The notes below the pieces were generated by a model, which saw nothing but the letters and a program-made list of their open reading frames with translations, was not told the DNA's origin and made no database searches. Shown piece by piece: positions 46,483-58,284 of a stretch of DNA of 64,000 nt. The DNA lies in NCBI GenBank assembly GCA_015178975.1, contig WHVD01000034.1, positions 186,001 through 250,000 of the forward strand, in the 5' to 3' direction. Numbering within the stretch: position 1 is the first letter of the stretch; each line of letters opens with the position of its first letter. The translations under genes were made by a program, and so were the position numbers. The stretch is from Hysterangium stoloniferum. Taxonomy: Eukaryota > Basidiomycota > Agaricomycetes > Hysterangiales > Hysterangiaceae.

Positions 46483-46560
46483 AATGTACTGTTTCAGGAT
46501 GTACAAGTAAGTATTCAGCAGGTTGCAAAAGGAGACTGACTGACTTTGTCATTTAGGTTT

Positions 46561-49500
46561 AGTGGATTCAAAAAAGTATATGATTGTATATGATTGTAAA
46601 TAATTAACAAGCTTTAATCACTTGAAAAAAAATTTTTTTTTTAGGTTAGATCACATGCCCTAATAAATGCTTAGAATTGTTGGTATGGAGGGAGGTTGCG
46701 GGGTATGTGGTGGCTTGCCTCCCCATGGTCCACCCCTTGTGTAACTACAGTGACTCGAATTAAATATCTCGATTATAGCACTCGCAATACTTCAACATTA
46801 TTAGAAAGAAGGGGGCAGATTATTTATGGATTTCACTGTGAAATGAAACAGAAGTCTATCGGTAATAGGATCACACATTAACTCGTCGAAACAGATTATT
46901 TATATCTGTCTACCGGACAGTAGAATGTGTAAGGAAACCAAAGTAGAGCTTCGGTAATGAACCATAGTAACTAATCTGCTGTTGAAGTTTACGGGAGAAT
47001 ACGAACGGATCTCAGTAAGGCAAGAGCGGGGTGGTATTGAAAGGGTACAATCGCACGGGGATCTACAGACACTATATGTCTAATAATGGGAACGATAATA
47101 AACTCGTATATTAGTGATCTCAGTCGCGATGTGGCCCCGATCAAGATTAGCTTCAGTTCTTGTATTTGCTATATGCAATAGGTACAACCCCAGAGAGAGG
47201 GGGTTAATTTCTGGACAATTTTTATGAGTCTAGGTCAATAATAACTGAACACCGCCAATTAATATTATAGTGTATGCCGGCTTCTAACAGAAGAGATACA
47301 GACAAAAGGCAGCAGCAAGAGTGTCCCAGCAGCCGCATGCATATGGCAAAGTCCGCGAGTGTGGTGTAGATCCGCCGAAACGATACATTTGTTTTAGGAA
47401 GGGTTCAGAGAGCAGTCTCCAGGACAGCGTGGTCGGGTGTTTTTGGATGCGAGGGCTGCATCATGGTTTGGCCTCCTGTGGCGATCAGTCGACGATGGGT
47501 CTTATCCCAAATCTACGTGCGAAATGGACGCGCCGTAAGCAAATCGTGTGCAGTGATGATTGAAAGACACCATTCGAGTACATACTTCGCATCGCGACGA
47601 TATCACGCGAGAACCATAAGAGACTAATGAGGATGTTATGCGCAATTCAGATCCCCTTCAGATTAGATACAATCAGTGACGTCGACGAGGCACCGGGATA
47701 TCAGATACACCCACATGTGTCCCGGCGCGTGGTATAATATGTTAATGTTTTGTGAGACGCCACACGCTGTTGATTTCCGGACCTCATATGCCATCAAATT
47801 ACAGGGCAACGAAGTGCATCTTTATTAGTTCATTTCATTTTAGGGTTGGTGTTATTGACAAGGGGGGTACTTACACATCGAGCAATAGAGCAATGCATCC
47901 CCCGTGCAGGGTGCCAAGGGCATTCTAGACGTCATAGCTGAGCGAAATATAACAAATGGGGGGGTGAACATACCGCCATGTCTACAATATCGGAACCGAG
48001 GTAAGTTGTCTTGTCGACCTTGAAAAAAAAACTTATTACAAGGCTACATACCAGATTCAACAGTAATCTCACAGACAACCTGCGCCTCCGTTCTTCTCGG
48101 CTCTTCTGGATTCTTCCCGACATCAACACGAGATATGCAAAGCCGCCTCGCAATGGAGTATCCGAATGCAGAGGTCCCATTGGCACCAATAACGAATTGG
48201 AGCTGTCGTGCACAGAGTTCCTTTGCTTCCTGGGACGCGTTTCCGTGTATTTCGCTTCGGGGAGCCGAAGATGTGGATATCAGCTGAGCGGGTGCTGGTG
48301 CTGAGTGCCCAATTTGTCGCCTAACCGGATGAAAGATGGCATGTTGTGGGGTGCGTGATACGGGGGATTGCTCACGTGCGATATGAAATAGCCTGTGAGA
48401 CTGCGCCTAATGAATTAACGCGTATTCAGGATTCTGCAAGTGCGTTCTGAACACAATGCCCTACGCTCACTTTTTTAGGAATGGCGGATGATAGCGTCCT
48501 AGATTGGTCTTTTAAGATGACTTTCGCTTCAGATTTTATCATGTCTATGGTCCCAAGTAACTCGTATCGGGAAAGTAAGCCTTAGTCGTCTTATACCGCC
48601 AGCCAATTCCGAAATCAAGTCGTCCCACAATCAGGGTCGTATGGGGCCAAAGAGATCGTCAGGTGTCAGTATGGCAGGTATCGTGATTCACTGGAGAACT
48701 CAGGTGCTGTTAAAAGTCAAAGGGGTGGGGGGGAGTGGCTTGTGTATTATTTAGTGTAGACTTCATTTTAAGTATTCGTGAGTCCCTAAAAAAAGAATTC
48801 TATAGATCAACTAAATTCAATCTTCGGATACTATCAACGGCTGAAAAAGCCATTTTGGAATCGAGGTTTACGCAAGCCCGCACGTGCAACCGCAAAATAG
48901 TCGGCTTGATTGTCTTCGCGCGTATTGATGATCGATGAACGCGGGATCGTCCGTTTTAAGCTCGGCGCTCCTTTCCCGGAGATGCTTCTTGCCCTTTAAT
49001 GGCACTTAATCTGACATGGGTCTCTTGGCTATGATAGGCAAGTCGCTACGTTTCGGACGGCTCAGCGTCGGTCATAGGAGGCCGTGGGCTGTGGAACATG
49101 ATTCGTATATAGTACATTCTTTATTTGCCCCTGCTTTTTGAATTGTGGTTTTAGTATGGCGACATCGTCTCTATTCTTAGCTTGGCTTCTTTCTCAACAA
49201 TGTATTGGAAGTGGTCACAATGGTCACAATCACACGAGGCTGGAGCATCCATTAAATAGTGGAGGGCGCGCTGAAACAGCCGGAATAAATGGCTCAAGTG
49301 AGGAGACTGTCTAATGACGACAAACATGTATTGGTGTTTATATCTTAGCCGTAGAAGGGACCGAGTAAATTCATTGACGACCTACCCTCCTTCGTGACTG
49401 GCTTAGTCGTAGGGTCTATGTCATCAGTAGTGCATTGACTTGGTATACATGAAACCTGTTACACAACATGATGTGGGGCTAAAGATTGGCAGAAGTTGCA

Positions 49501-51086
49501 CCCAACCAAAGGGGGATGAAGTTGATGCGGGATAGCTTGGTGGGGGTGATTCCGGCGGAACGCCTTCGTCAGGAGATTACCGGATACATTAAAAATTTAT
49601 ATTCATAGTCAAACATGCGCGCGATGACTGAGTATCCGCGGATTTGTTGGGTATATGCGCTTTGCATATTAGTTGCGCAGATCATTTATAAGAAGGTACT
49701 CAAGTACACGCCCTTGGGAGGTCCTACCAGCATTATACATCGATATCGAGACGAGATAAGCAAGTATGTGCGAGAATGCGAAAGGGACAGGTAGGCGACG
49801 GGCGCTTGTTCTGACAGTTCAATTTTAAGCAACTCCGAAATGGATGACGCATGACTCGTGATTGATGATTTCTGGCCCGATCGAGAAGAATTTCTCGTTA
49901 AGGAACTAAAGCCCATGCTCGACGTAATTGGACGAAGCGATGGCATCAAATGTCCCGGCGGCAACTTGGCACACGTTCCGAAACTCCGACTTAACTATTG
50001 TTTCCATTCTTCAAGTCAAAACAGGCCAAAATTCCAACTATTGGAACCGCCCTTTCTTTTTGACGGGTTGCGCCCGCGTAGCTTCACTTAGTTTTAAACC
50101 CAAACATAAGCAAAATTCATGCGATCTCGTAGAAAATGCAAAAGAGAGCTACGCCACCCTCCCAGGCACAGGTCCACATTTGGAAATAAACCCAAGCGAT
50201 CTTGCTCGTTCTTCAACCACAATTTCCTCAACAAACCGTCTCTTGCGGCATCTTTTGCGTTGCAGCCGAATTTCGGCCCAATCGCAAAACGCCACAGTAG
50301 GCGCCCGTCGCCCACTGCTTATCTTGCCGATCAAGTGTCTCCCAAGCGATCGCGTGACGGTACAGGTACTTAAGCTTCGCAGGTCACAGCGAAATTAAAG
50401 ATGCGCCCTGCGCATCGGGGCATCGTGGTATGCCAAAGTCCAGTTCCTCCCATCAGCTTGGCGTTCCCAGTGTTGAGTTGCCCACGGATTTTACCTGACT
50501 TATCTCTAATGGGGCTCTTTCCACAGGTGATTCCATCTATTGCATTCTAAATACCCAACAGATGTAACCAATCCGATAATAGCGTGCGACTATCAGCAGG
50601 ACGCATGGTTCGCGAAGTTTAAGCTTGTGACTTGAGCAGATAACCCAACTCTATAAACCATATTAATGATAAGTGTTCACGTGCTGTAAAAAATTACGTA
50701 TATATCCCCTTGTATTCATTTAATTTCTCACTATTTGACTGGCGCCATCACTAGCTCTTTTGGGAACTATGGGGCGTTACTTGGTGGAGACACGACAATA
50801 TAAGCCGCAAGATCACAACAACATCGAGCTCATTGTTATACCTGAGAGCTCTGTCTGGGGCTCTAGATAGCCTATGAGTCTTCAGTGAATAATCCGATGC
50901 ATATTATAATCAAACTATATGTGTGAGGAGCTGAGCTCGGCTTCGAAAAGAAGCCGAAATGATCTCTATACGCACCTGCATTGCATTTGTAAGCAATGTA
51001 TTATCAATATTTTTTGGAGACAATAAAGACTACGAGTATTTTGACCGCCCACGCCATAAACCCACATGTTTCTGAAACTTATCGCT
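46561..51086. other. Unassigned CpG-rich DNA
   Basis: No known gene or element recognised. The longest frames (49928-50398 plus; 49858-50091 plus) have no motifs and overlap each other in different frames. A 7-bp hairpin with a GAAAA loop (CGGCTTC/GAAGCCG) lies near 50940-50960, upstream of the gene that follows. Composition is CpG-rich and unlike the transposon-filled part to the left, so this may be unique intergenic DNA. Confidence 0.4.
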
Positions 51087-54000
51087 ATGGGTCTGAAAGC
51101 TTTTGCATACGACGTTGGAGCTATAGCTCACGTCGCTCTTCTTTTAATTGGAACTTACTACGGACTTGGACTGGCCATGGAATACCCAGTGTAAGCTCAT
51201 CGTCCTCGTCTCCCCACGCCATGCTGACCTGCCCCATATAGCATTTCTGGACTGATACAGCACGTCGCCGGCGTGTTCTTCCAGATTTTCGAAATCGCCA
51301 CGGGTGACCTTGGCGAATTTGGCAGCCACCTCCGGTCTTTAATTGGCCCGTGGTCAATAAAGGCGAGCGGGGTTGTCTTCAACAAGTTCATCGTTTTTCT
51401 GAAACCGCACAATCGGTTGGAGGCCCTGCGCCTCCTCTACTCTATCGCGACCAGGCTCCTCGGGCCATCACCCGCACCTGCCCATGCGCCGGGATTTACT
51501 TGGGCTTCAAGATCCCTGGCGCTCTTCAAGGTCATCACAGGAGCCAAGATCGACCGACACTACGCCAGTCTCATCATTAGTTGGTTGCCCGTTGGCGCCA
51601 GCTCCCATTTGGAATTGCGGACTTGCTATCGTCAAAGGTAAGTCAGCTACATTGGTATGACATGCTGTATGATCTGACCATTTTCACAGTCTTCCTCCGG
51701 TTCAATACTCGCTCTCACAGACAATGTCTGTGATCCCAGCGATGCTGTTCCGAATTCCTATAACGGCAGATGTTATGGATCAAGCCGTCCGGATCTTGTA
51801 TGGCGTTGAAGAGTACATCGACGCAGAGATTTGCCCCAAGGTCACGTCAAGGTATGTTTATTTTTTTCTTTATATCTCAACCATTGACAAAACCGCACGT
51901 ACAGAATCGCCTCGACCGCCACGTGCATCATGGCGGTGCTCACGCTGCTCGTCCTTGAGCTCGCCTGCAGCCCTGTCCGGACTGGTTGCCGTCGCGTGTG
52001 TGGGGCACTCACAGGGCTGATTTTGTATGCCATTCACTGGTTGCTTGAAGCCCCGCCCACTATCCGACGTTTGATCCACAGGATATCGGCATACTCCTGT
52101 ATGTCGGTATGCATGGTACTCAGGGCGGGGTATTTGACATGCACCCACTTTCTGGAAATTTGCATTACTGCGGTTGCCTCCCCCCCTGCGACAATCCCAC
52201 CTTCCATCGCCGCCCCCCCTGCGCCCGCGCCCACCCAAGCCACAGTCGGGGTCGTCAATGAGGAGGCCGAGGTTGCCGACGATGTCAACGAAGACGAAGA
52301 CGACGACAACGTCTTCGTCTATCCTATGTCCGGCACCACAAAGAGAGAAGCAGCAAATGGTCAAGAAATACCTCCGAGTCGTAAGTCGTGATTTATATTA
52401 ACACCAGAAGAAATATGAGACTGACAGACAGGCTCTCCAACAGAAGGCAACTCTAAGCCATACCAGGACAAAGCCGATCTCGTCGCCATCCCCCCTGAAC
52501 CCGCGCCTGCCCAAACGGTCATCAACGAGGAGGCCAAGGTCACCAACGATGCCGACGAAGACGAAGACGACAATGTCTTCATCTATCCCATGTCCGGCAC
52601 CACAAAGAGGGAAGCGGAAAATGGTCAAGAAATACCTCCGAGTCGTAAGTCGTGATTTATATTAACACCACAAGAAATATAAGACTGACAGACAGGCTCT
52701 CCAACAGAGGGCAGTTCTAAGCCATACCAGGACAAAGCCGATCTCGTCGCCGTCCCCCCTGAGCCCGTGCCTGCCCAAATGGTAATCAATGGGGAGGCCA
52801 ACGTTGCCAAGGATGCCGACGAAGACGACGACGACGACGACGTCTTCGTCTATCCCATGTCTGGCACCACAAAGAGGGAAGCAGCAAATGGTCAAGAAAT
52901 ACCTCCGAGTCGTAAGTCGTGATTTATATTAACACCACAAGAAATATAAGACTGACTGACAGGCTCTCCAACAGAGGGCAATTCTAAGCCTTACCAGGAC
53001 AAAACCGATCTCGTCGCCGTCCCCCCTGAACCCGCGCCTGCCCAAACGGTCATCAACGAGGAGGCCAAGGTCACCAACGATGCCGACGAAGACGAAGACA
53101 ATGATGTCTTCATCTATCCCATGTCCGGCACCACAAAGAGGGAAGCGGAAAATGGTCAAGAAATACCTCCGAGTCGTAAGTCGTGATTTATATTCACACC
53201 ACAAGAAGTATAAGACTGACAGACAGGCTCTCTAACAGAGGGCAGTTCTAAGCCATACCAGGACAAAGCCGATCTCGTCGCCGTCCCCCCTGAGCCCGTG
53301 CCTGCCCAAATGGTAATCAATGGGGAGGCCAACGTTGCCAAGGATGCCGACGAAGACGACGACGACGACGACGACGTCTTCGTCTATCCCATGTCTGGCA
53401 CCACAAAGAGGGAAGCAGCAAATGGTCAAGAAATACCTCCGAGTCGTAAGTCGTGATTTATATTAACACCACAAGAAATATAAGACTGACTGACAGGCTC
53501 TCCAACAGAGGGCAATTCTAAGCCTTACCAGGACAAAACCGATCTCGTCGCCGTCCCCCCTGAACCTGCGCCTGCCCAAACGGTCATCAACGAGGAGGCC
53601 AAGGTCACCAACGATGCCGACGAAGACGAAGACGATGATGTCTTCATCTATCCCATGTCCGGCACCACAAAGAGGGAAGCGGAAAATGGTCAAGAAATAC
53701 CTCCGAGTCGTAAGTCGTGATTTATATTCACACCACAAGAAGTATAAGACTGACAGACAGGCTCTCCAACAGAGGGAAATTCTAAGCCATACCAGGACGA
53801 AGCCGATCTCGTCGCCGTCCCCCCTGAGCCCGCGCCTGCCCAAACAATCGTCAACGAGGAGGCCAACGTCACCAACGATGCCGACGAAGACGAGGACGGG
53901 GACGAGGACGACGTCTTCGTCTACTGTCCCATGTCCGTCGCGAGTCCCCCTGCGCCCGCGCCTGCCCAAACGGTCGTCAACAAGGAGGCCAAGGTCGCTG

Positions 54001-54287
54001 ACGATGCCGACGATGAAGTGTTGGAGTTCGACGACTGTGCGCTGTCCCGCACCGCCCCTCCCGTCGCAGCCCTCCCGCCCATGGCAGCCACCCCTCCAGT
54101 CGCCCCCCTCCAGTCGCTGCCGCCGCGATTTCCATGGCGAGACACCACTTGGGCCTGGACTCAAGGGGTGGCCCCCGGACTCGGAGGGTGGAGGTTAATA
54201 CAGCGGCAAGGGCCAGCGGGGGACGAGAGACAATGGGGGACGAGAGGCAGCGGGGGACGAGAGGCAGTAGCAGCGGATGAGAAGTAG
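51087..54287 (+). CDS. Membrane protein with tandemly duplicated acidic exons (family copy 1)
   Basis: A ten-exon model keeps one frame throughout: 51087-51190, 51242-51637, 51690-51851, 51905-52380, 52444-52644, 52708-52911, 52975-53175, 53239-53445, 53509-53709, 53773-54287. All introns are GT-AG. The N-terminus (AYDVGAIAHVALLLIGTYYG) and later stretches (CIMAVLTLLVLELAC, ALTGLILYAIHWLL) are hydrophobic and likely membrane segments. Exons 5-9 encode 67-69-residue repeats containing SKPYQDK, VPPEPxPAQ, a run of Asp/Glu, VFxYPMSGTTKRE and NGQEIPPS. The last exon is Pro/Ala-rich, then Arg/Gly-rich. I recognise no family and propose no function. The start is the first ATG of the frame before the hydrophobic segment. 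Confidence 0.7.
52381..53772 (+). repeat. Tandem exon-intron array (six 63-nt introns, five repeated exons)
   Basis: Introns 52381-52443, 52645-52707, 52912-52974, 53176-53238, 53446-53508 and 53710-53772 are each 63 nt, all starting GTAAGTCGTGATTTATATT and ending AACAG. Exons between them are 201, 204, 201, 207 and 201 nt, all in phase 1. Exons 6 and 8 form one subtype (VINGEANVAKDA) and 5, 7 and 9 another (VINEEAKVTNDA), so a two-exon unit of about 534 bp was duplicated. Length differences lie in the Asp codon run. Confidence 0.9.
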
Positions 54288-54329
54288 GGGCAGCAGGGTA
54301 TGGGCAGCAGGGACTGAGGCCGGATATAC

Positions 54330-54440
54330 TGCTTTCTTTTCCAGTTTTTCTTTCTTCTTTTCTTTCTTCTTTTCTTTCTTCTTTTCTTTCTTCTTTTCTT
54401 CTTTCTTTCTTCTTTTCTTTCTTCTGGTATTTATTTTTTC
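54330..54440 (+). repeat. Polypyrimidine (CTTTT/TTCTTTC) tract
   Basis: A long TTTCTTCTTTTC run follows the stop of copy 1. Similar tracts follow copy 2 (58150-58250) and copy 3 (60225-60290), so it belongs to the duplicated unit. Confidence 0.85.
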
Positions 54441-54479
54441 TATTCGTTTCTCTGGTTTATGGGGTCGCTTGATTTTGAC

Positions 54480-54800
54480 TCGTATATTTAAGAACAAGGT
54501 GCGCCGTTATTATCACCTTTCCTGATATATTTACTCATTGGTTGTCGTTAAGCTGTGTCTGTTTCGTGAGTATTGTGTCCTCGGAGTTTCCTAGGTCGAG
54601 TACTTGCTGTGCAAGCACTTGGGACGTCACCGAGGAGGTGCTGCATGTTGGACAATTAAACGTGCGTTCATTTCTTAAAGCTTCTTAATCATTTCTAACG
54701 TTGCCTTCCCTCTTTCTTCATCTTTCAGCGGCTTAGGTGCAACGGGGCATCCGCGCAAGGGCTTACCCCGGCAACTCCCGACCGCTGAAGTACATAACAT
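54480..54800 (+). repeat. Conserved downstream module, copy 1
   Basis: Shared with 58285-58505 and 60335-60660. It includes GAGTACTTGCTGTGCAAGCA (hairpin GTACTTGC-TGT-GCAAGCAC), GACGTCACCGAGGAGGTG (hairpin CACC-GAGGA-GGTG) and GGACAATTAAACGT. A GTGCGT...CTTTCAG intron-like gap then leads to a second conserved stretch with GGGGCATCC and a further GTACAT...TTTTAG gap. The frame across the first block stays open but meets stops in the second, and an ATG exists only in copy 3. A spliced non-coding RNA or an untranslated region is as likely as a protein. Confidence 0.6.
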
Positions 54801-54839
54801 TCTCATTTATTTTGATCTCGTCTAACACACATTTTTTTA

Positions 54840-55380
54840 GTACGTAACCGACTCAGGACTACCTCAGCATCCATCGCCCAGCAACTCCACAATGGTGACA
54901 CTGAAGACCCACTGAGGGACGCAAGGCTGGACAGCGGACCCCCAGGAAATGTCCAAAATGACACCCAGTGAGTCCATCGTCCTATATATTGCGTATTTTA
55001 GGAACTAACACCACTACACACCTATACATTTGTTTGCAGTACGTCAAGACCGGGGAACTAACTCCGGTTTCGTAAGGCTTTCCTGGGCGATGAACTCTGT
55101 TAGCATCCTACCTGTATCAGCTGGTACGGGTAAAATCCAATGGTGGCCCTGCAACGATGCAACTGTAAGTTTCTCTTGCTCCCGTACAGTTAATCTTTTC
55201 CTACTGAGCTCATCCGATCTCCAGCGGCCCCAAGTAACGGTTTGGCTGTCCATCGGCAGCACCCCTCTGTGTCCCATATGGTCGGGCTACACTCTGTATC
55301 AGTCTCAAAGTGTAGCCCGGCTACGAGTCCGACAGAAATTCTGGTAAGCTTCCGTTCATGGTAAATCTTTTGATACTGCA
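54840..55380 (+). other. Exon-like blocks downstream of copy 1
   Basis: Blocks bounded by splice-like signals (TTTTTTAG at about 54839, GTGAGT at 54968, TTTGCAG at 55039, GTAAGT near 55166, CTCCAG near 55223, GTAAGC at about 55345) continue the transcript-like structure. A perfect 11-bp hairpin (55283-55293 with 55309-55319, 15-nt loop) lies in the last block. No recognised product. Confidence 0.35.
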
Positions 55381-55382
55381 TT

Positions 55383-55745
55383 CTGACATCTTATTTAGAT
55401 GACACATGAAGTACTAACAAACAGACCTTTAAATCCAGCGACGTTCTTAAAGTTGACGAGTTGAATAAAGCCGGGTTTCACCTTTCCCAGACCAAATATT
55501 TTTATTCTTCTTGTTAACCTTTCTTTGATTGCATCATTTTTTGTTCTATTTCTTTTGGTTTTGGTTCCGATTACTTCCACTGCTCTGCTGCGGACTTCTC
55601 TCAGATTATCGAGCTTATCGAGCTTGAAACATAAAATGTACCATATGTAATTTGTGAAGGCTTCAATACTAAAGCTTGATACGATCTGATAAGGAGACAC
55701 CTGAATAATAGAAAGTTGTGACGCATAATTGCTCAAGTGGCAAGT
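55383..55745 (-). repeat. Single-arm copy of the foldback sequence
   Basis: It carries the spacer and one arm of the palindrome found at 58637-59395, in the orientation of the right arm. On the minus strand it keeps a 113-codon frame (YQIVSSFSIEAFTNYIWYIL, KTKRNRTKNDAIKE) nearly identical to the frame in the other arms. No family recognised. Frame conservation may simply reflect high identity. Confidence 0.75.
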
Positions 55746-57104
55746 ACTCAGGCTGTAAGCCTGGCCACCTTACCACATACGCCACCATTCCCTACCACTC
55801 CCTTTGCTCGACTAATCAAGCATTCCTTGTGTCGCCACTCAATCAGCCTTGACCATTGTTCTCCCGTCAACCTTTGTTCTCCTTTTCCTGCCACATCTTC
55901 CTTGTCTTCAGGCACCTTTTGTTACCACAATCCTATTGTTCCAAACAGATATATAAGTATACATTCCACAGTGATAAGAGAACAATCTCTTTGACCATGA
56001 AATCCCTTCTCACTCTTCCCTAGGGAAAAAGAAAAATGGTTGTACAGTTTCATCCTGTGCCTCATCGTAGTCTCCATTGAGGACAAGCGTGCTAACGTTG
56101 GTATTATGTAGTTGGTCAATTACAGACCATGTCTTCAACGTCTCGGTGACACGGAATTTGTTTGGACCATTCCTATAATCAACCGTCGATGGAAATACCT
56201 AGATGCGCGTATGAATAACGTACATGGTGTTATAAATAGTTGGTTCCTTCGTCAGCGAGTTAAAAATTACGGTGAGCTCGTCTGGTTCATATTTCAAACT
56301 TGCACATATGCAGCTTATGAAAGACCATGGTTCCCGCCTCATGCTCTTTGTTATCAGTAGTCCCTGCATCCTCTTACCTCGTCAGCGTATTCCGGATATC
56401 TCGAAGCAGCCTCTTTCTCAGCGTATTCGCTGCCTGAACAAATAATTCCATCCACGCCGGAGATTCGGATATGATGAGGTTGTAAAGTCCCTTCGGTTGA
56501 CAGGTCGCGTATCTGGCTCTCAGTATTATTCCTCATGAATAAAATGACTAAGGATATCAAAGTCACCCCGGATACCCGGATGGCGCACCAGGTTCTCCAA
56601 CTCATCGCAGAACAGCTACTCGGTCCAAAAACGCGCTATGCCCCTTCTTCGGGAGACGCGTTCGAGCACCCAGTCCCCACCTCTGTTACAGAATACTTCT
56701 AATGGGCTTTTAACGGTTGAGACGAGGTCAGTGAGCGCAAGGCACGTCTTTAGCAACAGTACCACCGGGGAGAATTACTAAGGGTGGAAGCCTGTCGTCA
56801 AATAGGCTCACTGGGTCCGGGTCACACGGTTGATGGGACCACGGTGTATTGCTCGATGAACTAGCGAACAGTCTACATGGCGGGAAGCGTACGGTAAGGA
56901 AAGAGAAGGCAAACTACCTAGGCTATATATGCTGTGATCACGTGCCAAGAACAAAAGGGACGGACAATAAGAGTGGAACAAAAAGAGAATGCATAAGACT
57001 GGGGCGCCAGGCTTACAAAGGGACACTGTTTGGACTTGAGATCGCCAACGACCTTAAAGCATGTCTGGCAAGGCCACTAGTCTGTAGGTCAGGGCGACGA
57101 GATG
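55746..57104. other. Unassigned DNA
   Basis: No gene recognised. A promoter-like TATATAAGTATAC lies near 55950. Homology to the gene family begins abruptly at about 57105. Confidence 0.4.
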
Positions 57105-57780
57105 AGGCCAAGGTCACCAACGATGCCGACGAAGACGAAGACGACGATGTCTTCGTCTATCCCATGTCCGGCACCACAAAGAGGGAAGCGGAAAATGGTC
57201 AAGAAATACCTCCGAGTCGTAAGTCGTGATTTATATTAACACCACAAGAAATATAAGACTGACAGACAGGCTCTCCAACAGAGGGCAATTCTAAGCCATA
57301 CCAGGACGAAGCCGATCCCGAGCCCGCGCCCGCCCAAAGGGTCGTCAAGGAGGAGGCCAACGTCGCCAACGATGCCTGCGAAGACGAGGACGAGGACGAG
57401 GACGACGTCTTCATCTACTATCCCATGTCCGTCGCGAGTCCCCCTGCGCACGCGCCTGCCCAAACGGTCGTCAACAAGGAGGCCAAGGTCGCCGACGATG
57501 CCGACGATGAGGTATTCAATTACTGGGCCATGTCCCCCCCCCCTGCGCCCGCGCCTACCCAAAACATCGTCAACGAGGATGCCGAGGTCGCCGACGATGA
57601 AGTGTTGGAGTTCGACGACTGTGCGCTGTCCCGCACCGCCCCTCCCGTCGCAGCCCTCCCGCCCATCGCAGCCACCCCTCCAGTCGCACCCCCCCCTCCA
57701 GTCGCTGCCCCCCCTCCAGTCGCTGCCCCCCCTCCAGTCGCTGCCCTCCAGTCGCTGCCGCCGCGATTTCCATGGTGAGA
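57105..57780 (+). pseudogene. Truncated second copy of the tandem-exon gene
   Basis: It begins in the middle of a repeat exon, reads GTTKREAENGQEIPPS to a GTAAGT donor at 57219, has the same 63-nt intron (57219-57281) and then a last exon to 57778. The last exon is expanded relative to copy 1, with extra PPVAAP-type repeats and extra acidic segments. It stops at TGA directly after FPW, where copy 1 has CGA and reads on. There is no N-terminal membrane part. Probably a partial duplication, though a fused transcript from upstream cannot be excluded. Confidence 0.75.
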
Positions 57781-57896
57781 CACCACTTGGGCCTGGACTC
57801 AAGGGGTGGCCCCCGGACTCGGAGGGCGGAGGTAAATACAGCGGCAAGGGCCAGCGCGGGACGAGAGAAAGTGGGGGATGAGAGACAGCGGGGTAG

Positions 57897-58085
57897 CGCG
57901 GGACGAGAGGCAGCTGGGGACGAGAGGCAGCTGGGGACGAGAGGCAGCTGGGGACGAGAGGCAGCTGGGGACGAGAGGCAGCTGGGGACGAGAGGCAGCT
58001 GGGGACGAGAGGCAGCTGGGGACGAGAGGCAGCTGGGGACGAGAGGCAGCTGGGGACGAGAGGCAGCTGGGGACGAGAGGCAGTA
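57897..58085 (+). repeat. 18-bp tandem repeat (GGGGACGAGAGGCAGCTG)n
   Basis: About ten near-perfect units expand a motif present only two or three times at the end of copy 1. It lies beyond the stop of copy 2. Confidence 0.92.
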
Positions 58086-58284
58086 GCAGCGGGGGATGAG
58101 AAGTAGGGGCAGCAGGGTATGGCAGCAGGGACTGAGGCCGGATATACTTCTTTCTTGTCCAGTTTTTCTTTCTTCTTTTCTTTCTTCCTTTTCTTTCTTC
58201 TTTTCTTTCTTCTTTCTTTCTTCTTTTCTGTTTTCTGGTATTTCTTTCTTTCTATTCGTTTCTCTGGTTTATGGGTCACTTGGT

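Larger units (their letters stand above)
35478..46560 (+). pseudogene. Helitron helicase half (Pif1-type), split by nested insertions
   Basis: Helicase pieces occur in order. LMAYFEANTR and the FEDVRTYDRQVYP region lie at 35478-35990. About 37330-38330 carries LNEGQRIAYNEIMD, GGTGKSFTYLE (Walker A), IWDEVPMQ (Walker B), LPAIPKGSKEDI and NSDVDEINGMI. 38703-38968 carries LLPSKLHLKPR, NLDPGQGLCNRTRL and FARLRFVMTI-like sequence. 45316-45445 carries NKPQGQSLK, then RVKILLHDTDMTEN. 46483-46530 carries LFQDVQVSIQQ. The helicase unwinds DNA during rolling-circle transposition. Interruptions are an unassigned insert (about 36000-37320), a family C repeat (about 38340-38702), the foldback with nested Copia (38969-45315) and a TRIM element (45446-46482). 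Several stops and frameshifts also occur. The N-terminal Rep half is at 27987-29480 on the other strand. Confidence 0.9.

Noticed and set aside
49858..50398. Possible host gene (77- and 156-codon frames)
   Set aside because: The two frames overlap in different phases, lack recognisable motifs and have no supporting splice structure.
51870..54164. Several minus-strand frames of 61-233 codons
   Set aside because: They are antisense to the repeated exons of copy 1. They recur because the exons recur, and the plus-strand model has consistent splice phases.
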